Assembly: GCA_003550325.1 (NCBI GenBank)
Contig: QKWP01000225.1
Coordinates: 109,106-173,105 of the forward strand
Origin: Gigaspora rosea
Taxonomy: Eukaryota; Glomeromycota; Glomeromycetes; Diversisporales; Gigasporaceae
Length of the DNA: 64,000 nucleotides
Direction of reading: 5' to 3'
Notes under the pieces: model-generated
Told to the model about the DNA's origin: nothing
The model's database searches: none
The model's input: only the letters and a program-made list of their open reading frames with translations
Made by a program: the position numbers and the translations under genes
Shown: positions 48,763-60,791 of the stretch, one piece after another
How the letters are laid out: each line of letters opens with the position of its first letter
Numbering within the stretch: the first letter of the stretch is position 1

Positions 48763-48920
48763 TTACTGGATCCAAAAGTTGATAGAAAATCAGTTTAATA
48801 TAAGTATATTTTCTCATAACATTGATTTTGTTGCACTGCCTAGTACTTCATAATTACTGGATCCAAAAGTTGATAAAGTAATAATCTGAACTTAAATAAC
48901 ATTAATTTGCTGCACTCAAT
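48763..48920. repeat. Two-copy tandem repeat, about 80 bp
   Basis: ATAATTACTGGATCCAAAAG begins each copy; both continue to a TGCACTG/TGCACTC word. The remaining 48400-49900 is AT-rich, with TTAGGGTTAGGG at 49525 and no gene. Confidence 0.6.
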
Positions 48921-50130
48921 AGTTAAAATTCAGATCCAAAATTACTTGCACAAATACAAGTAATATACAGGGTTTAGATGCATAAACAATTTATTGCTTG
49001 CACATGTATGCATATAAAAAAATTTTTACTTGCACATATGTATATATAAAAAATTATTGAGACAGGTAAATATAGTAAATATATATAGTAAACTCTTTGA
49101 TTTACAAATTATCATTCTATTTATAGTTATTATTTAACTAAAAGAAACTATACTATCTCTTCACTAAATTGGTAAAATAAGAGGTTAACTATTAACTAAA
49201 TTAATAAAATACAGTTGCTCTCCTAAATAATTGCCTACCATTTATTTATATTAAAAACACTTCCTCCATATTGTCACAATTATATTTATAATTATTATTG
49301 TTTTAGAATTTGTTGCCTAATTTTAATAATAAAAATATTTTTTTACAATTATATTTATATATAAAAATAGATAGTTTCTATACAGAAAAGTTGCAATTTT
49401 ATTAATCAAATATTATAAAATGCACTTATAGTATTTTACTACCAAAGGTAAATTAGATTTGCAAATTTATATAACAAAACAAAAAATAAATTTTTATAAA
49501 CCAATAAATAAATTTTAATTACTTTAGGGTTAGGGTAAGACCTAGGATTTTATTTGAGCATTAGTATACACAAAATTTAGCAAGAAATTTTTTTTTATTA
49601 GAGCCCCAAAGATGGTTTTATAAGCAAAATTTTGAGATATGAATATTTTTTTAAAAAATAAACAAAAAAAACAAAATTTTATGTTACACTTGATCTTAAA
49701 TTTTTATTGGCTATTCTAATAGTTTTGTATAACATAGTGTAAAACACTATAGTATGTAGGTACTAATATTATAAAACCAATAATAAAGATAAGTGGATTC
49801 CTTTATTGCCCAGATATTCTATTTTTTTTTCACTTATAGCAAAAAATCTAGAAATTCAGTATTATAAAAGAAGGCTATACCAGTAGCCTTAAATTTCTAT
49901 GGAATATTTATGATGAAATCGATTCTGATTTTTAAGAGTCAAAGGGAACTAGATCTGATTATTGTCTTTTCAATAGTAAAATAAAAGCACAATACAATTC
50001 ACATAGTGTACATTTGTTACCTACTTTACTGGAATTCAAAGATCCCGAAAATGTTAATCAGTTGTTTTAGAACACCATCATAATATTTTTAGTAAAAGTA
50101 TGACAAAAGCTGAAGAATTAATGTGTAGTA

Positions 50131-50569
50131 CAGTACTGGACAGCGAAAACTATCCATTTTTTTTGGCATTGTTTAAAGTCTAATAACTTCACAACAAGTA
50201 ATTATTTTAAAAATCCCTCTTACAAATTTTTTATTTGTAACCTAAACTACAAATCTAAAGACAGATTTTGATATCTTGCTTTTTAAAGAAGTTATAAGGG
50301 TTTAAAGTTCAGCAACTTTAATAGTAAAGCAGAAATTTGGCGCAGGACAATTGACCAATTAGATTGATGCTAATCATGTGCTCGTGATTTGATTGGTTAA
50401 TTTTTATTATTAAAAATCCAAAATTTGGCGCTTAATATAAAAAAAATCAATTTTATATTTTTAACCAATCAAAATTTTGTTATACAAAAATTAGCTAATC
50501 AGAATTGTTATAAAATTCTCAAATTTGGCGCCCTAAAAAAAATTAGATGGTTTTTGCTGTCCGGTACTG
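50131..50569. mobile_element. TA-flanked element inside the transposase ORF
   Basis: Starts CAGTACTGGACAGCGAAAAC and ends, inverted, CAGTACCGGACAGCAAAAAC; TA flanks both sides (50129-50130, 50570-50571). Removing it with one TA joins KAEELMC to SLLMRSRKLDNK in one frame, so the boundaries are exact. 439 bp, Tc1/mariner type, no transposase inside. Confidence 0.85.
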
Positions 50570-52889
50570 TAGCTTATTAATGCGGAGTAGGAAATTGGAC
50601 AATAAACTTATAGAAGAAGCTTTGGATAATCCCTTGAAAAATAATATATTATTAGAAAAAGACAGTAAAATTTTACCACTAAAAAGTACTCAGGTATTAA
50701 TGCTTGGTTATAAAGAAGATCAATCAAAAATCTACAATCTTCAACGACAAATAACTAGGCTCAAAAATCGAATAGTGCAGCTAGAAGGTGAATTAGAAAA
50801 AACAGTTACTAGTCTTGATGAAAAGGAATTGTTAAAAGCAAACATTAACAAAGCAATAGAATATTCTTAGCTTGGCTCCACGATACTAATTTCAATGAAA
50901 CAATACCTTTTATTAGTACTTACACAACTCTGTCATAACTGCAATAATAATATTCTTGCAAATAAAATTGTTAATGTAATATCAAACGGATTTCATGTTA
51001 AAAGCATTAAAATGTAGTACCATCTTTGAACATACTAACAAAGAAGAATTTCAATTAGCTAAAGCTATAGCAGCTTTAGGGCTTGCAGGTAGAATATCTC
51101 GCAATGCATTGCAAAATTCATTAGCTATAATAGGAATTATGAAACAAATAAGTCATTCAACATATTACTGTTATCAAAAAATGTATTTTGATCCTCTAAG
51201 AGACTGTACAAAATCCAGTGCAGAAAAAGCATTGAAAAGATGTATCCAACATACATTATTAAATCATAAAACTGCACTAGCTATAGGTTTCGATTGTTCA
51301 TGGTCTCACGTCCGAAATGCGAACCAAGCTAGTAGAGAATTAATATATCAAGATAAACCAACCAGTATATATCAAATATAATACCTTATGTATAAATATT
51401 GATTTAATCTATAATTAATTTTAATTATGTTAATTTATTATAGATTATTCTCACAAGCCAATTATCACATTTTATGTAGTTGAAAAAACTAGATTTCAGA
51501 AAGATAAAAATCAGGACTCATTAAGACCATTCACTAAGAAAATTTTAACAAAACCTCAAGGCAAATGGAACATGCTATATTAATAGAAGTATTGAATCAA
51601 ATTACTCCATTCTTAGAAGAAACTGAATTATATCTAGAAATATGGATTGATGGTGATTTAGATTCAAATAAGACCCTTGCAGGTATACCCATTGTGACTA
51701 AAATTTATGCTGACCTAAAACATTTAACATGAAAAGTTAAAAACTCTATACGTAGTAAAATATTTATGTTTATTTTTTTATTATTACTATTTTTTTTTTA
51801 ATTAAAATTATTTTGTTACTTTCTTTTTCTTAGATCAAAAAAATATTTGGTTCCATGCATTTAAAGATCATATAATGCGTTGCTTTCGTGGATACATTTA
51901 TTCAGCAGCTTTTCAAAAAGCAGCACAAGACAATGATGCGCCATCTGAAAATGAAATGAAAAAGATGCAGATAGAAGGCCTTATTAATCATCTACAAAAT
52001 AATCATTTGGGTTGTTGGCCTGAAATGTATTGGACAAAGGATGATCCAAAAATCATTTTGCAAGAACTCACTCTTTGTGATTCATCTAAAGGTCAAATCA
52101 ATAAATTTTGAAAACTTCTAGAAACAATCCTTTGTATACCCTGTGGTCAAAAAATTGTTATATTTAATTGAACATCCCAAAACGAAGTATTCAATAGGTA
52201 AAACTTGTATATATAGTACAAACAAAAAAATCTATTATTGGCAGTTATATTCTGCACGTCATGCAATAGCTATATTACATTACAATAAAGGGTACACTTA
52301 CTTATTTTCTGAGCTTTGAGAAATTTGCTATGGGAAGCCATTTGGAATAGAAGATCTACTCAATATTAGTAATAGAAAATGAGCACTCTGCAAAACAATA
52401 GTGGAATGTAGAAAAAATAATGTTAAGGAATAAAATGTGAGCAGAACAATATGCCAATGAATGTAAGGAATTAGATGGTTTTAACTTTGATAAGGTAATT
52501 ACAATTAACAAAATATAATTTTGAATATTCAAAAATTTATTTACTATTATAATATAACAATATAAGAATTAGTTCCTTATAAATATAAAGTATTAGAATG
52601 ACTTTGTGATAATGAGATTGCTTATTCTTTGCTTTTTCGATTGCAGACTTCAATGTAATAGTACGATGTCTTTGCTGCCACTCTTTTCTAAAGTATTCCA
52701 AAAGTCTATGTGCATTATGTCATATATATCAAATATTTGGTTGGAATGAGAGACTTATAAACTTGAATATAACTCAAGATGAAGTATACCAGTCTATGAG
52801 TTTAGAACAACATATTGAAACAATTGCAAAAAAAATTTTTAAATATACAAATTTAAGATCAGGACAGATAGAGGCTATAAGATATTATA

Positions 52890-53231
52890 TGGGGTGTTAC
52901 ATATTAAAACAGCCCTTTTTTGCAATTTTTTGAAAATTGAGTTTTCATTAGATTTATATAAATTTGAACATGATCGATATTTTTCAATTATAAATGAAAG
53001 TCAGTTTGCATAATAAAAAATAAATATAATTGTAAAAGAAAACTTACATGAGACCATATAAGGCCAATACATCACGAGATTACCTGATAGTCACCTGTTA
53101 CATTTAACCAATCAAAATTGTAAAATTTAATTAATCCCGGATCAGTCCGAAAATCAAAACAAAATGATTAAACTCAATTATCTCAAAATAAAATATATGT
53201 AAAAAAGCTCTGTTTTAATACGTAACACCCA
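52890..53231. mobile_element. TA-flanked MITE inside the RecQ helicase
   Basis: Starts TGGGGTGTTACATATTAAAA and ends GTTTTAATACGTAACACCCA; TA flanks both sides. Removal with one TA joins GQIEAIRYY to IEEEKNTLVIIKTG in frame between the Gln motif and Walker A. A close copy is at 55444-55783. Confidence 0.85.
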
Positions 53232-55443
53232 TATAGAAGAAGAAAAAAATACACTTGTTATTATAAAAACTGGGGCAAAAAATCTTTTTTGCTATGTAGC
53301 CTCCGCAATTCTATTTGATGGACTCACAATTGTTATTTTACCACTAAAATCAATGATTCAAAATCAAGTGTTTGTATAAAATTAAATAGAAAGTTCAGAT
53401 ATTAAATTATAAGTATCTAACCAGTTTTATCTTTAGGACCATTTCATTTACTTAGGAATTCCATGTGGTGGCTTGTTAACATCATCTCAAGGAACAATCG
53501 AATATGAATCAAAGCTTTTTGAGGAAATAGCCCTTGGCTTTACTTGCTTGCTTTATGTTATCCCAGAAAAGTTATTGCTCAATAGATCCCTTAGAAAGTT
53601 ATGTAATCACTTGTATGAAATAACAAACTACATTTTGTAATTGATAAAGCTTATTGCATATTTGATTTTTGCCACTTCAGGTAAAAAAAGATAAATATAA
53701 AACAAAAGCAATAACAATAATAATATGAGTAATTAAAATAAAAAATTTTTATAGGAAAGAGTGGGGAAAATTAGGACTGCTAAAAGAATACTTCCCTAAT
53801 GTTCGGATTATGGCCCAAACAGCAACTTTATCCTGAAGCAATGTAGAAGCTCTTCGAAATAATTTGAATATTGTTGAGATTTGGTTTAGTGTTGTGAGAG
53901 GTACTAATTTGTTGCGTGAAGAACTACTTTTTTCAGTACAAAATCGAAAGGATGCAGACCAATTGGAAAGTTTAGTAAATAATATAGATGAAACTGGTCG
54001 TGCAATAATCTATTGTGCAACTGTTGATAACTGTTCAAATATTCATGAAATGCTAATTCCAAAGATAGAAATATCAATGGATGAATATAATAGTAAGTTG
54101 TCAGAAAGAGACAAAAAGGATGCAAAGATAAAGTGGAACAAAGGCCAAACATGTTTGATGTTACAACATCAGCATTTGGCTTGGGTATAGACATGCCTGA
54201 TGTTCATCTAGTCTTACTTTATAATTTTCTAATGAGTATGAGTAAGTATAAATATTATTATAGTTTATAAAATTTTTATTAAATAAAACAAAGTACTTAA
54301 TACTTCCATAAACAGCTAGTCTTATCCAATATTCTGGTCAAGCTGGACGAGATTAACAAGAATCCAAATGAATTTTCTTTATTCTAAGAAGGATATTCAT
54401 AAAAATTATGCTATAATTGCAGACAATCAGGAAAGGTATTATTTTCATGTGCTAAAAGTTTATTGAATTGATTCTCAAAATGCATCCAATTTTTGTAGTA
54501 ATAAAGACAATGACGTGCATCAAAAGCATTATCTAGCCAAAGCACAATATCAAATATTTGAAGTAGTATACTACTGTACTACTCCCTATAAATGTCAGTT
54601 TCAGTTAGTATCAAGATACCATGCATGGCCAACGGATCCAATTTCACCATTTTGTAATTCCTGTGATAATTGCATCAAACATGAAAAAGATAAACCAATA
54701 CATGTAGATGTAAAATTAGAAATTTTGAATTTGTTACAAGTAGTAGCACAATTATGTGAAAATAATAACAAACCAATCATACCTTTAGATATGGTAGATA
54801 TTTTCATTTGAGCAAAAAATGTATGACTTCAGGGTAGAAAATTAGAATTAAAAGATCTTAGTAACTGCCCAAAACCAAAGATTTTACATACAAAACCATT
54901 AGCTGAATTGGCCTTAGCAGATCTGGTTTGCTATGGTCTTGTCAAACAGACAATTTGGCTTGAGCGAAAGGCAAATACAGGTTCCTTGACATATAGTTTA
55001 GTGGTAGAGGGTGTAGCAGAAAATGCTAGTTTACTTGCACAAAAGAAAACTTGGTTATACTAAATAAAAATGTAACAAAAAAAATTTGTATATTTAGTTC
55101 AATAAAAAATAATTTTAAAATATCTAATTTCCTAATATTGCTGATGCAAATCAATTGCCCTATTTATTACAAGACTATAGAAGAATGCACATCAAAGAAT
55201 GTCAAAATCTTCATAATTAATTGAATAAGAAGTTAAAAGAGGTGGTTGTATTATAATGATAGAAGAGAATGTGTTGTTAAAAAATGTTTAAGATTTATGA
55301 TTCACGTGATTTAAACTGTCGCTATTGCATTGGTGATATGAATTCAATTAATAGCATGTTTTTCATCTTTAATTTTTAAAAAATATTGTAATCTAAATAT
55401 GTTTTTTACATTACTTAACATTATTTGAAACTTATTTGACATA

Positions 55444-55783
55444 TGGGGTGTTACACATTAATACAGCCCTTTTTTGCAATTTTTTGAAAATTGAGTTTTC
55501 ATTAGATTTATATAAATTTTGACATGATCAATATTTTTCAATTATAAATGAAAGTCGATTTGCATAATAAAAAAATCAAGATAATTGTAAAAGAAAATTA
55601 CATGAGGCCGCATAAGGCAAACATATCACGAGATTATCCGATAGTCACCTGTTACATTTAACCAATCAAATCGTGAAATTCAATTAATCCTGGATCAGTC
55701 CGAAAATCAAAACAAATGATTAAACTCAATTACTCAAAATAAATTATATGTAAAAAAGGGCTGTTTTAATGTGTAACACACCA
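55444..55783. mobile_element. Second copy of the TGGGGTGTTAC MITE
   Basis: Starts TGGGGTGTTACACATTAATA and ends TTTTAATGTGTAACACACCA, with TA on both sides. The body is nearly the same as the copy at 52890-53231 (shared ATTTTTTGAAAATTGAGTTT), 2.5 kb away and in the same orientation. Confidence 0.8.
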
Positions 55784-55944
55784 TATTATTGAAATTATTA
55801 AAATACGAATATGTAGTGTGCAAGGTTGCACAAAAATTTATGTACGTACATCTGTTACACAAAAAATAATTCAAAATTATAAACTGATCTGATTGGCCGA
55901 CGACATCTGATGTACTGTACATAATGTTACACAAAATTGATGTA

Positions 55945-56874
55945 CAAAAAAGATTGCCGTAATTAAAATTATATTGTATCCATATTCTTTTAAAAGAATA
56001 TTTGCTAAAATTAATTGATTATCATCTCAAGTATATTCTTTTTTAATAAAACTAGTCCACCATGCATGCACTTGTTTCTGTGTTAAATCTAAATGTTCTT
56101 GTTCTAGTTGTTTATAAATTTTACTTGGACTCAAATGCAATTTTTTTTGAATTTCAAGTTTAATTTCTTTACTAACTCTATATCTGTCAGGCTGTTTGTG
56201 AATTGTAGAATGTTTAAGATGAACTGATGCATAATTTGCCTCTATATTAATTACAATTTAATAGTGCCCTTGCAATCGAATCGTTGTATTGATGGTCGAT
56301 CTCTTTGATTTTCAATATTTTCATGTTTTTTGGGTTTTTTAGCAAGATTTCGACACTGAGAACATCTATAACGAAAAGTAGATAATTGCGAGATTTTTTT
56401 TGAATTATATGTATCTGTATATCTTTAATTAAAATAACTTTAAATTAGATACTGTATTGTAACATAAATATAAAATTATATATCTATAAAAATATACTTG
56501 CATATAATAGTATTCATCATTTTCGCCTATTATATTTTTTATTTTATTCGATATATTTTTTGGATTGTCCTCAAAATCTTCAAGAGAAATATCGCACTTG
56601 AAATCAATTCCATTTAATTCATTTTCCATATATTTGTTTGTGCTTATTTCAATAATTTTATTATATAGCTGCCGTGACATTTCTTTTAAAGATATTATCT
56701 GATTTCATCAGGTATAGTAGATAATTTATAATTAATCGAAGATTGTTGTCAATATGAAAAACAAGTATTAAAATCATTATTGTCATTATTTGGATTAAGA
56801 AATTGGCTTCGATTAACAAATTTTCCACATCTTGTGCATTTTTTATCGTTTAAGGATACTTGTGTATTTTCCAT
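55945..56874 (-). pseudogene. MULE-type transposase, N-terminal remnant
   Basis: From an ATG at 56874 the minus strand encodes MENTQVSLNDKKCTRCGKFV, a CxxC zinc segment with a TGA where an Arg would be expected after TCFSY. After a shift the frame from 56680 continues to EYYYMQ and a GTATAT donor. The next block (from about 56420) reads STFRYRCSQCRNLAKKPKKH and IENQRDRPSIQRFDCKG, the C2-type DNA-binding N-terminus typical of MULE transposases in these fungi; then LHLSPSKIYKQLEQEH, QKQVHAWWTSFIKKEYT, a TGA, and DDNQLILANILLKEYG. The catalytic DDE part is missing: at about 55945 the sequence passes into another repeat with TGTTACACAAAA words. It is a dead fragment. Confidence 0.6.
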
Positions 56875-58278
56875 TACGCAAATATTCAAATCAATATTGA
56901 TAATATTTTTATATTGTTTACCTGTTGGGAAACGTTTATCGGTTAAAATTATTATGTCACACAATTACCATAATCAAATTATAAATAAATTTCTATTGGT
57001 TAAAATTCACGTGACTGCAGAAAAATTCGGGGTAGTTTCAATGATATAATGTGCACGTGTTATGAGTTATCCAATCAAATCAATAAAAGACCAATCAGCG
57101 TGCGAAAAAAATGAGATAAAAATTACTCGATTAGGTTTCCCACGCTCAGTTCACATTTTTGGATTTTGACCAATCAAAAACGTTTAAACGGACAAATTCT
57201 GAATTAGATTGTTTAGATTCGTCTGTAATTACGCAGTTCATACAAACACAAATAGCTAGTAACATATTCTTTAGGCTTCTTGTAAATTCTTTCGAAATGG
57301 TCTTTGACGATCAGTGATTATCAAGCTATCTACCCGGCAAACAATTCGATTCGAAAAAAAATAAATTTTGCAATTGCTTAAAATTTATATATAAATTTAT
57401 GTTTAAGTAATTCAAAAAATGTTGGAAGCTTAAATAAATACTGTGCTAACACATAGTTTATCATAATTAAAACTATAAGTTGCGGAGTATATGTATATGT
57501 GCAAATTGCAAGTAATATGCAATATGCAAATTGCAAATACGCATATTGCAAATATGTAAGTATGCAATATAAAATTAGGTTTGAAAATCTTACCCAAATC
57601 CGCTTAAATGGTTAGCACATTTTCTAAAGTAAGGAAAGATCTTATACGAGCTAATAAGAATCGAATTACATTTCATGAAAATCAATTCTAAATTCATAAC
57701 TGATCTACAATTACACAGTAAAGTAATCTTCTAAGGGGTTTAAATAAGCTGATTAAATTGTTTACGAGCATTTAAAATTGCAATAACTACAATTAAAAAT
57801 TCATAATAAATATATGCATACAGAAATTATCGAAGCTTATTGCTATAAAAATTTTATGAAAAGTTATACACAAGTAAGAACTTACATATAGAAAAAAATA
57901 TTTAATGAAATTTATTAAAATTAATCGATATAATAGAAAGAGTGGTTTGTACCAAAATTTCGCAAGGAATTTTTTTGTTCGAAACAAAAAGTGGTTTCAT
58001 AATCGCAGTTTTAATATCGATTAATTTGTATATTACCTGTGCACAAACCAAGTGTACAAATAATTTTCGGTTGTAAAAATTGTTTTGATCAACATGGTTG
58101 CAAGTTTCAAAATTAATACCCGTGTACCATACACATTTATAAATTTTCATTTGATTGAATATAACGTAATAATAATGTTAAACTAGGCTTAATAAAATTT
58201 TTTTTTTTTACACAAAGAAAATTTTTTTTGCTTCTAAAATTTTTAGCATCTTTTTTTTTTACCGCTTTTGCATCTAAA
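56875..58278. other. Upstream region of the Sel1 gene
   Basis: No gene. CCAATCA words at 57071-57175 could be CCAAT boxes but lie about 1.1 kb from the start. At 57500-57570 GCAAATTGCAA/GCATATTGCAA words repeat. Immediately before the ATG there are T-rich runs (58200-58260). Confidence 0.35.
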
Positions 58279-59277
58279 ATGTCAACTAAAAAGCAGTCAT
58301 CGGATGAAATTAACAAATTTGCTAGCAAATTTGGTGAATTGAATTTTTCATATTGTCAAAAATCAGCAGATAAAGGAGAATCTAATGGAAAATTCATGCT
58401 TGGTTATTGCTATGAACATGAAGTTGATGTTGAAAAAGATGAACATAAAGCATTCAAACATTATGAAGAATCAGCAAATATGAATAATTCTTATGGGATG
58501 TTTCAACTTGGACATTGTTATTATTTAGGAATGGGGGTTGAAAAAGATGAATGCCAGGCATTTACATGGTATGAAAAATCAGCGGCTAAGGGAAATTCTA
58601 ACGGAATGTGCCAAGTCGGTTATTGTTATGATTTAGGAATTGGGGTTGAAGTCGATAAACTAAAGGCATTTAAATGGTATCAAAAATCAGCGGCTAAGGG
58701 AAATTCTAACGGAATGTACCAAGTCGGTTATTGTTATTATTTAGGAATTGGTGTTAAAATCGATAAGAATAAAGCATTTGAGAATTATATGAATTCAGCA
58801 AAGGCAGGTAATTCGAAAGGATTTTCGAAAATCACCATTTTAACTGATGAAATGGGATGTGGTGATGGAATGCTTCGAGTTGGTAATTGTTATCTTCACG
58901 GATTTGGGACTGAAAGAAACGAACACGAAGCATTTATTTGGTATAAAAAGTCTGTAAAAAAAGGAAACGCTTTTGGCATATTCATGCTTGGATATTGTTA
59001 TGAATATGGAATTGGAGTTAAAAAGGATAAAAATAAGGCATTCACATATTATCAAAAATCAGCAGACCTGAATGATTCTGACGGAATGTATCAAGTTGGT
59101 TATTGTTATTATTTAGGCATTGGAGTTGAAATAGATAAGCATAAAGCATTTACATATTATATGAAGTCTGCTAAAGCAGGTAACTCCATGGGAATTTGGA
59201 AAGCCGGCATTTGTTATAGATATGGAATTGGTGTGAAAAAGAGTTATGATAAATTTCGGAAATGGCTTAAAAAGTGA
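58279..59277 (+). CDS. Sel1-repeat protein
   Basis: An uninterrupted 332-residue protein made almost wholly of Sel1-like repeats (TPR-related alpha-alpha units of about 36 residues). Eight units can be counted by the motif GYCYYLGIGVxxDKxKAFxxY...SAKAGNS; an irregular stretch (KGFSKITILTDEMGCGDGM) between units four and five is an insertion or a decayed unit. Such proteins act as scaffolds for protein-protein contacts. I chose the ATG at 58279 (MSTKKQSSDE) because the frame upstream is only a Leu/Phe-rich run. No signal peptide, no membrane span, no kinase domain attached, although Sel1 and TKL-like kinase domains are often fused in these fungi and a kinase gene lies 1.5 kb downstream. Adjacent repeats three and four share near-identical DNA, a sign of recent unit duplication. 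Confidence 0.9.
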   Translation: MSTKKQSSDEINKFASKFGELNFSYCQKSADKGESNGKFMLGYCYEHEVDVEKDEHKAFKHYEESANMNNSYGMFQLGHCYYLGMGVEKDECQAFTWYEKSAAKGNSNGMCQVGYCYDLGIGVEVDKLKAFKWYQKSAAKGNSNGMYQVGYCYYLGIGVKIDKNKAFENYMNSAKAGNSKGFSKITILTDEMGCGDGMLRVGNCYLHGFGTERNEHEAFIWYKKSVKKGNAFGIFMLGYCYEYGIGVKKDKNKAFTYYQKSADLNDSDGMYQVGYCYYLGIGVEIDKHKAFTYYMKSAKAGNSMGIWKAGICYRYGIGVKKSYDKFRKWLKK

Positions 59278-59439
59278 GTTAATTTGTTTTTATTATAATG
59301 TTTGTAATTTATTTAAAGTAAAGTTTCTTATATAATTATAATTATAATTATCAGGGAGTAAGCATAAAGTTCATTTCATTTAAATATCTATTTATCAGAA
59401 ATTTAAGCCCATATTTATATTATTTGTGTCATTTTAGCT

Positions 59440-60745
59440 CGTAAGTATAAAGAACATTTAATAACTTTACGAAATAAAAAAAAAAACAGAAAACAATTCA
59501 CAAAACAAGAAGTTAAACATTATACACAAATAATCTCATTCACATTAATTACTTCATTAGTGAGTGAGTAACACTTAATATACAAATAATAATAGCAAAT
59601 CATGTTCACAAAACAAAAACATAAATATTTATTTACATTACGTACAAATCATTTCATTCGCATTAATAATTTCATCTAGTCGGTGAGCATTTAATAATTT
59701 CAAGAAATAAAAATAGCAAAACGAGTTCACAAAACGAGAATATAATTACTTATTTACGATTACGTACAAAATCATTTCATTCAGCATGTGAGTAAAAGAT
59801 CATCTAATAATTTCAAGAAATATAACAGCAAAACACGTACACAAACAAGAACATAAATACTTGTCGCGGCTGATACTGAAATTTTGGTCGCGATATAAAA
59901 TCCTTTAATCATCAATTCTAACCCTAAGTCCCATCCCAAACCTAAAAAGGCGGAAAAAAACATCCCAAAAATTTTTGAAAATTCTTATCAAAATAGTTTC
60001 AAATTTCAATATCAGCCGCGACAATATTTATTTACTATTGCGTACAAGTCAGTTCATTCGTATTAATCATTTCACACATATTAATTCATTTCATTCAGCA
60101 TGTGAGTATAAATAATTTAATAACTTTACGAAATAAAAACAACAAAATAATAAATAAATACTTATTTATCTTTACGTCCAAATAATTTCATTTGCATTAT
60201 TTTAGTCAGTAAGTATAAAGAGCATTTAGTAATTTTACGAAATAAAAACAGCGCAAATTCACAAAATAAAAACATAAATATTTATTTACAATTACGCACA
60301 ACGCAAAAATCATTTCATTCGCATTAATCATTTCATTAAGTGAGTGAGTATAAAGAACATTTAATAATTTTGCAAATAAAACCAACAAAGCAAGTTCACA
60401 AAACAAGAACATAAGTCTTAAATACTTATATACCATTACTTACAAATTATTTCATTCGCATTAATCATTTCATTTAGCTTGTGAGTATAAAGAACATTTA
60501 AAATTTTACAAAATAAAAACAGCAAAACAAGTTTACAAAACAAGAGCAAAAATACATATTTACCATTACTTACTAATCATTTCATTCGCATTAATCATTC
60601 CGTTCAGCTCGTGAGTATAAAGTATATTAATAATATTATGAAATAAAAACAGCAAAACAAGCAAGTTCACAAAAATGCTTATTTACTATTACGTACAAAT
60701 CAATTCATTCATATTAATTTAGTCGGTAAATATAAATATTATTCA
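59440..60745. repeat. Minisatellite of about 10 copies, unit about 120 bp
   Basis: The unit runs TCATTTCATTCGCATTAATC, GTGAGTATAAAGAACATTTA, ATTTTACGAAATAAAAACAG, CAAGTTCACAAAACAAGAAC, ATAAATACTTATTTAC and CGTACAAA. Copies vary by small indels. One copy is interrupted by the MITE at 59862-60023. The array fills most of the space between the Sel1 gene and the kinase gene. Confidence 0.85.
59862..60023. mobile_element. MITE inside the minisatellite
   Basis: Starts TGTCGCGGCTGATACTGAAA and ends AATTTCAATATCAGCCGCGACA, inverted ends of about 22 bp. The flanks AAATACT and AATATTT derive from the array unit and may be a diverged target duplication. The core holds CTAACCCTAAGTCCC. 162 bp. Confidence 0.75.
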
Positions 60746-60791
60746 CATTTGATGCAAAGTTTAAAAGCGCAGATACGAAATAAACCATTAT

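Larger units (their letters stand above)
49905..55063 (+). pseudogene. DDE-like transposase plus RecQ-type helicase, broken
   Basis: One plus-strand series of blocks. First a transposase-like part: LLPTLLEFKDPENVNQLF (about 50010), a coiled-coil helix (KIYNLQRQITRLKNRIVQLE, about 50725), AIGFDCSWSHVRNANQAS (51280), WIDGDLDSNKTLAGIPIV (51640) and a Glu-containing segment MKKMQIEGLINHLQNNHLG (51957); Asp, Asp and Glu would be the candidate DDE residues. Then a RecQ-type helicase: SLEQHIETIAKKIFKYTNLR with Gln motif LRSGQIEAIRYY (52855), Walker A decayed to KTGAKN (53270), DEAH decayed to VIDKAYCIFDF (53642), QTATLS, GRAIIYCATVDNC (53998), SAFGLGIDMPDVHL (54175), IQYSGQAGRD, a RecQ zinc site (C...FCNSCDNC, 54650) and a winged-helix-like end with TKPLAELALADLVCYGLVK. 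Intron-like gaps, shifts and many TGA stops break it. Two small elements are inserted in it. Confidence 0.7.
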
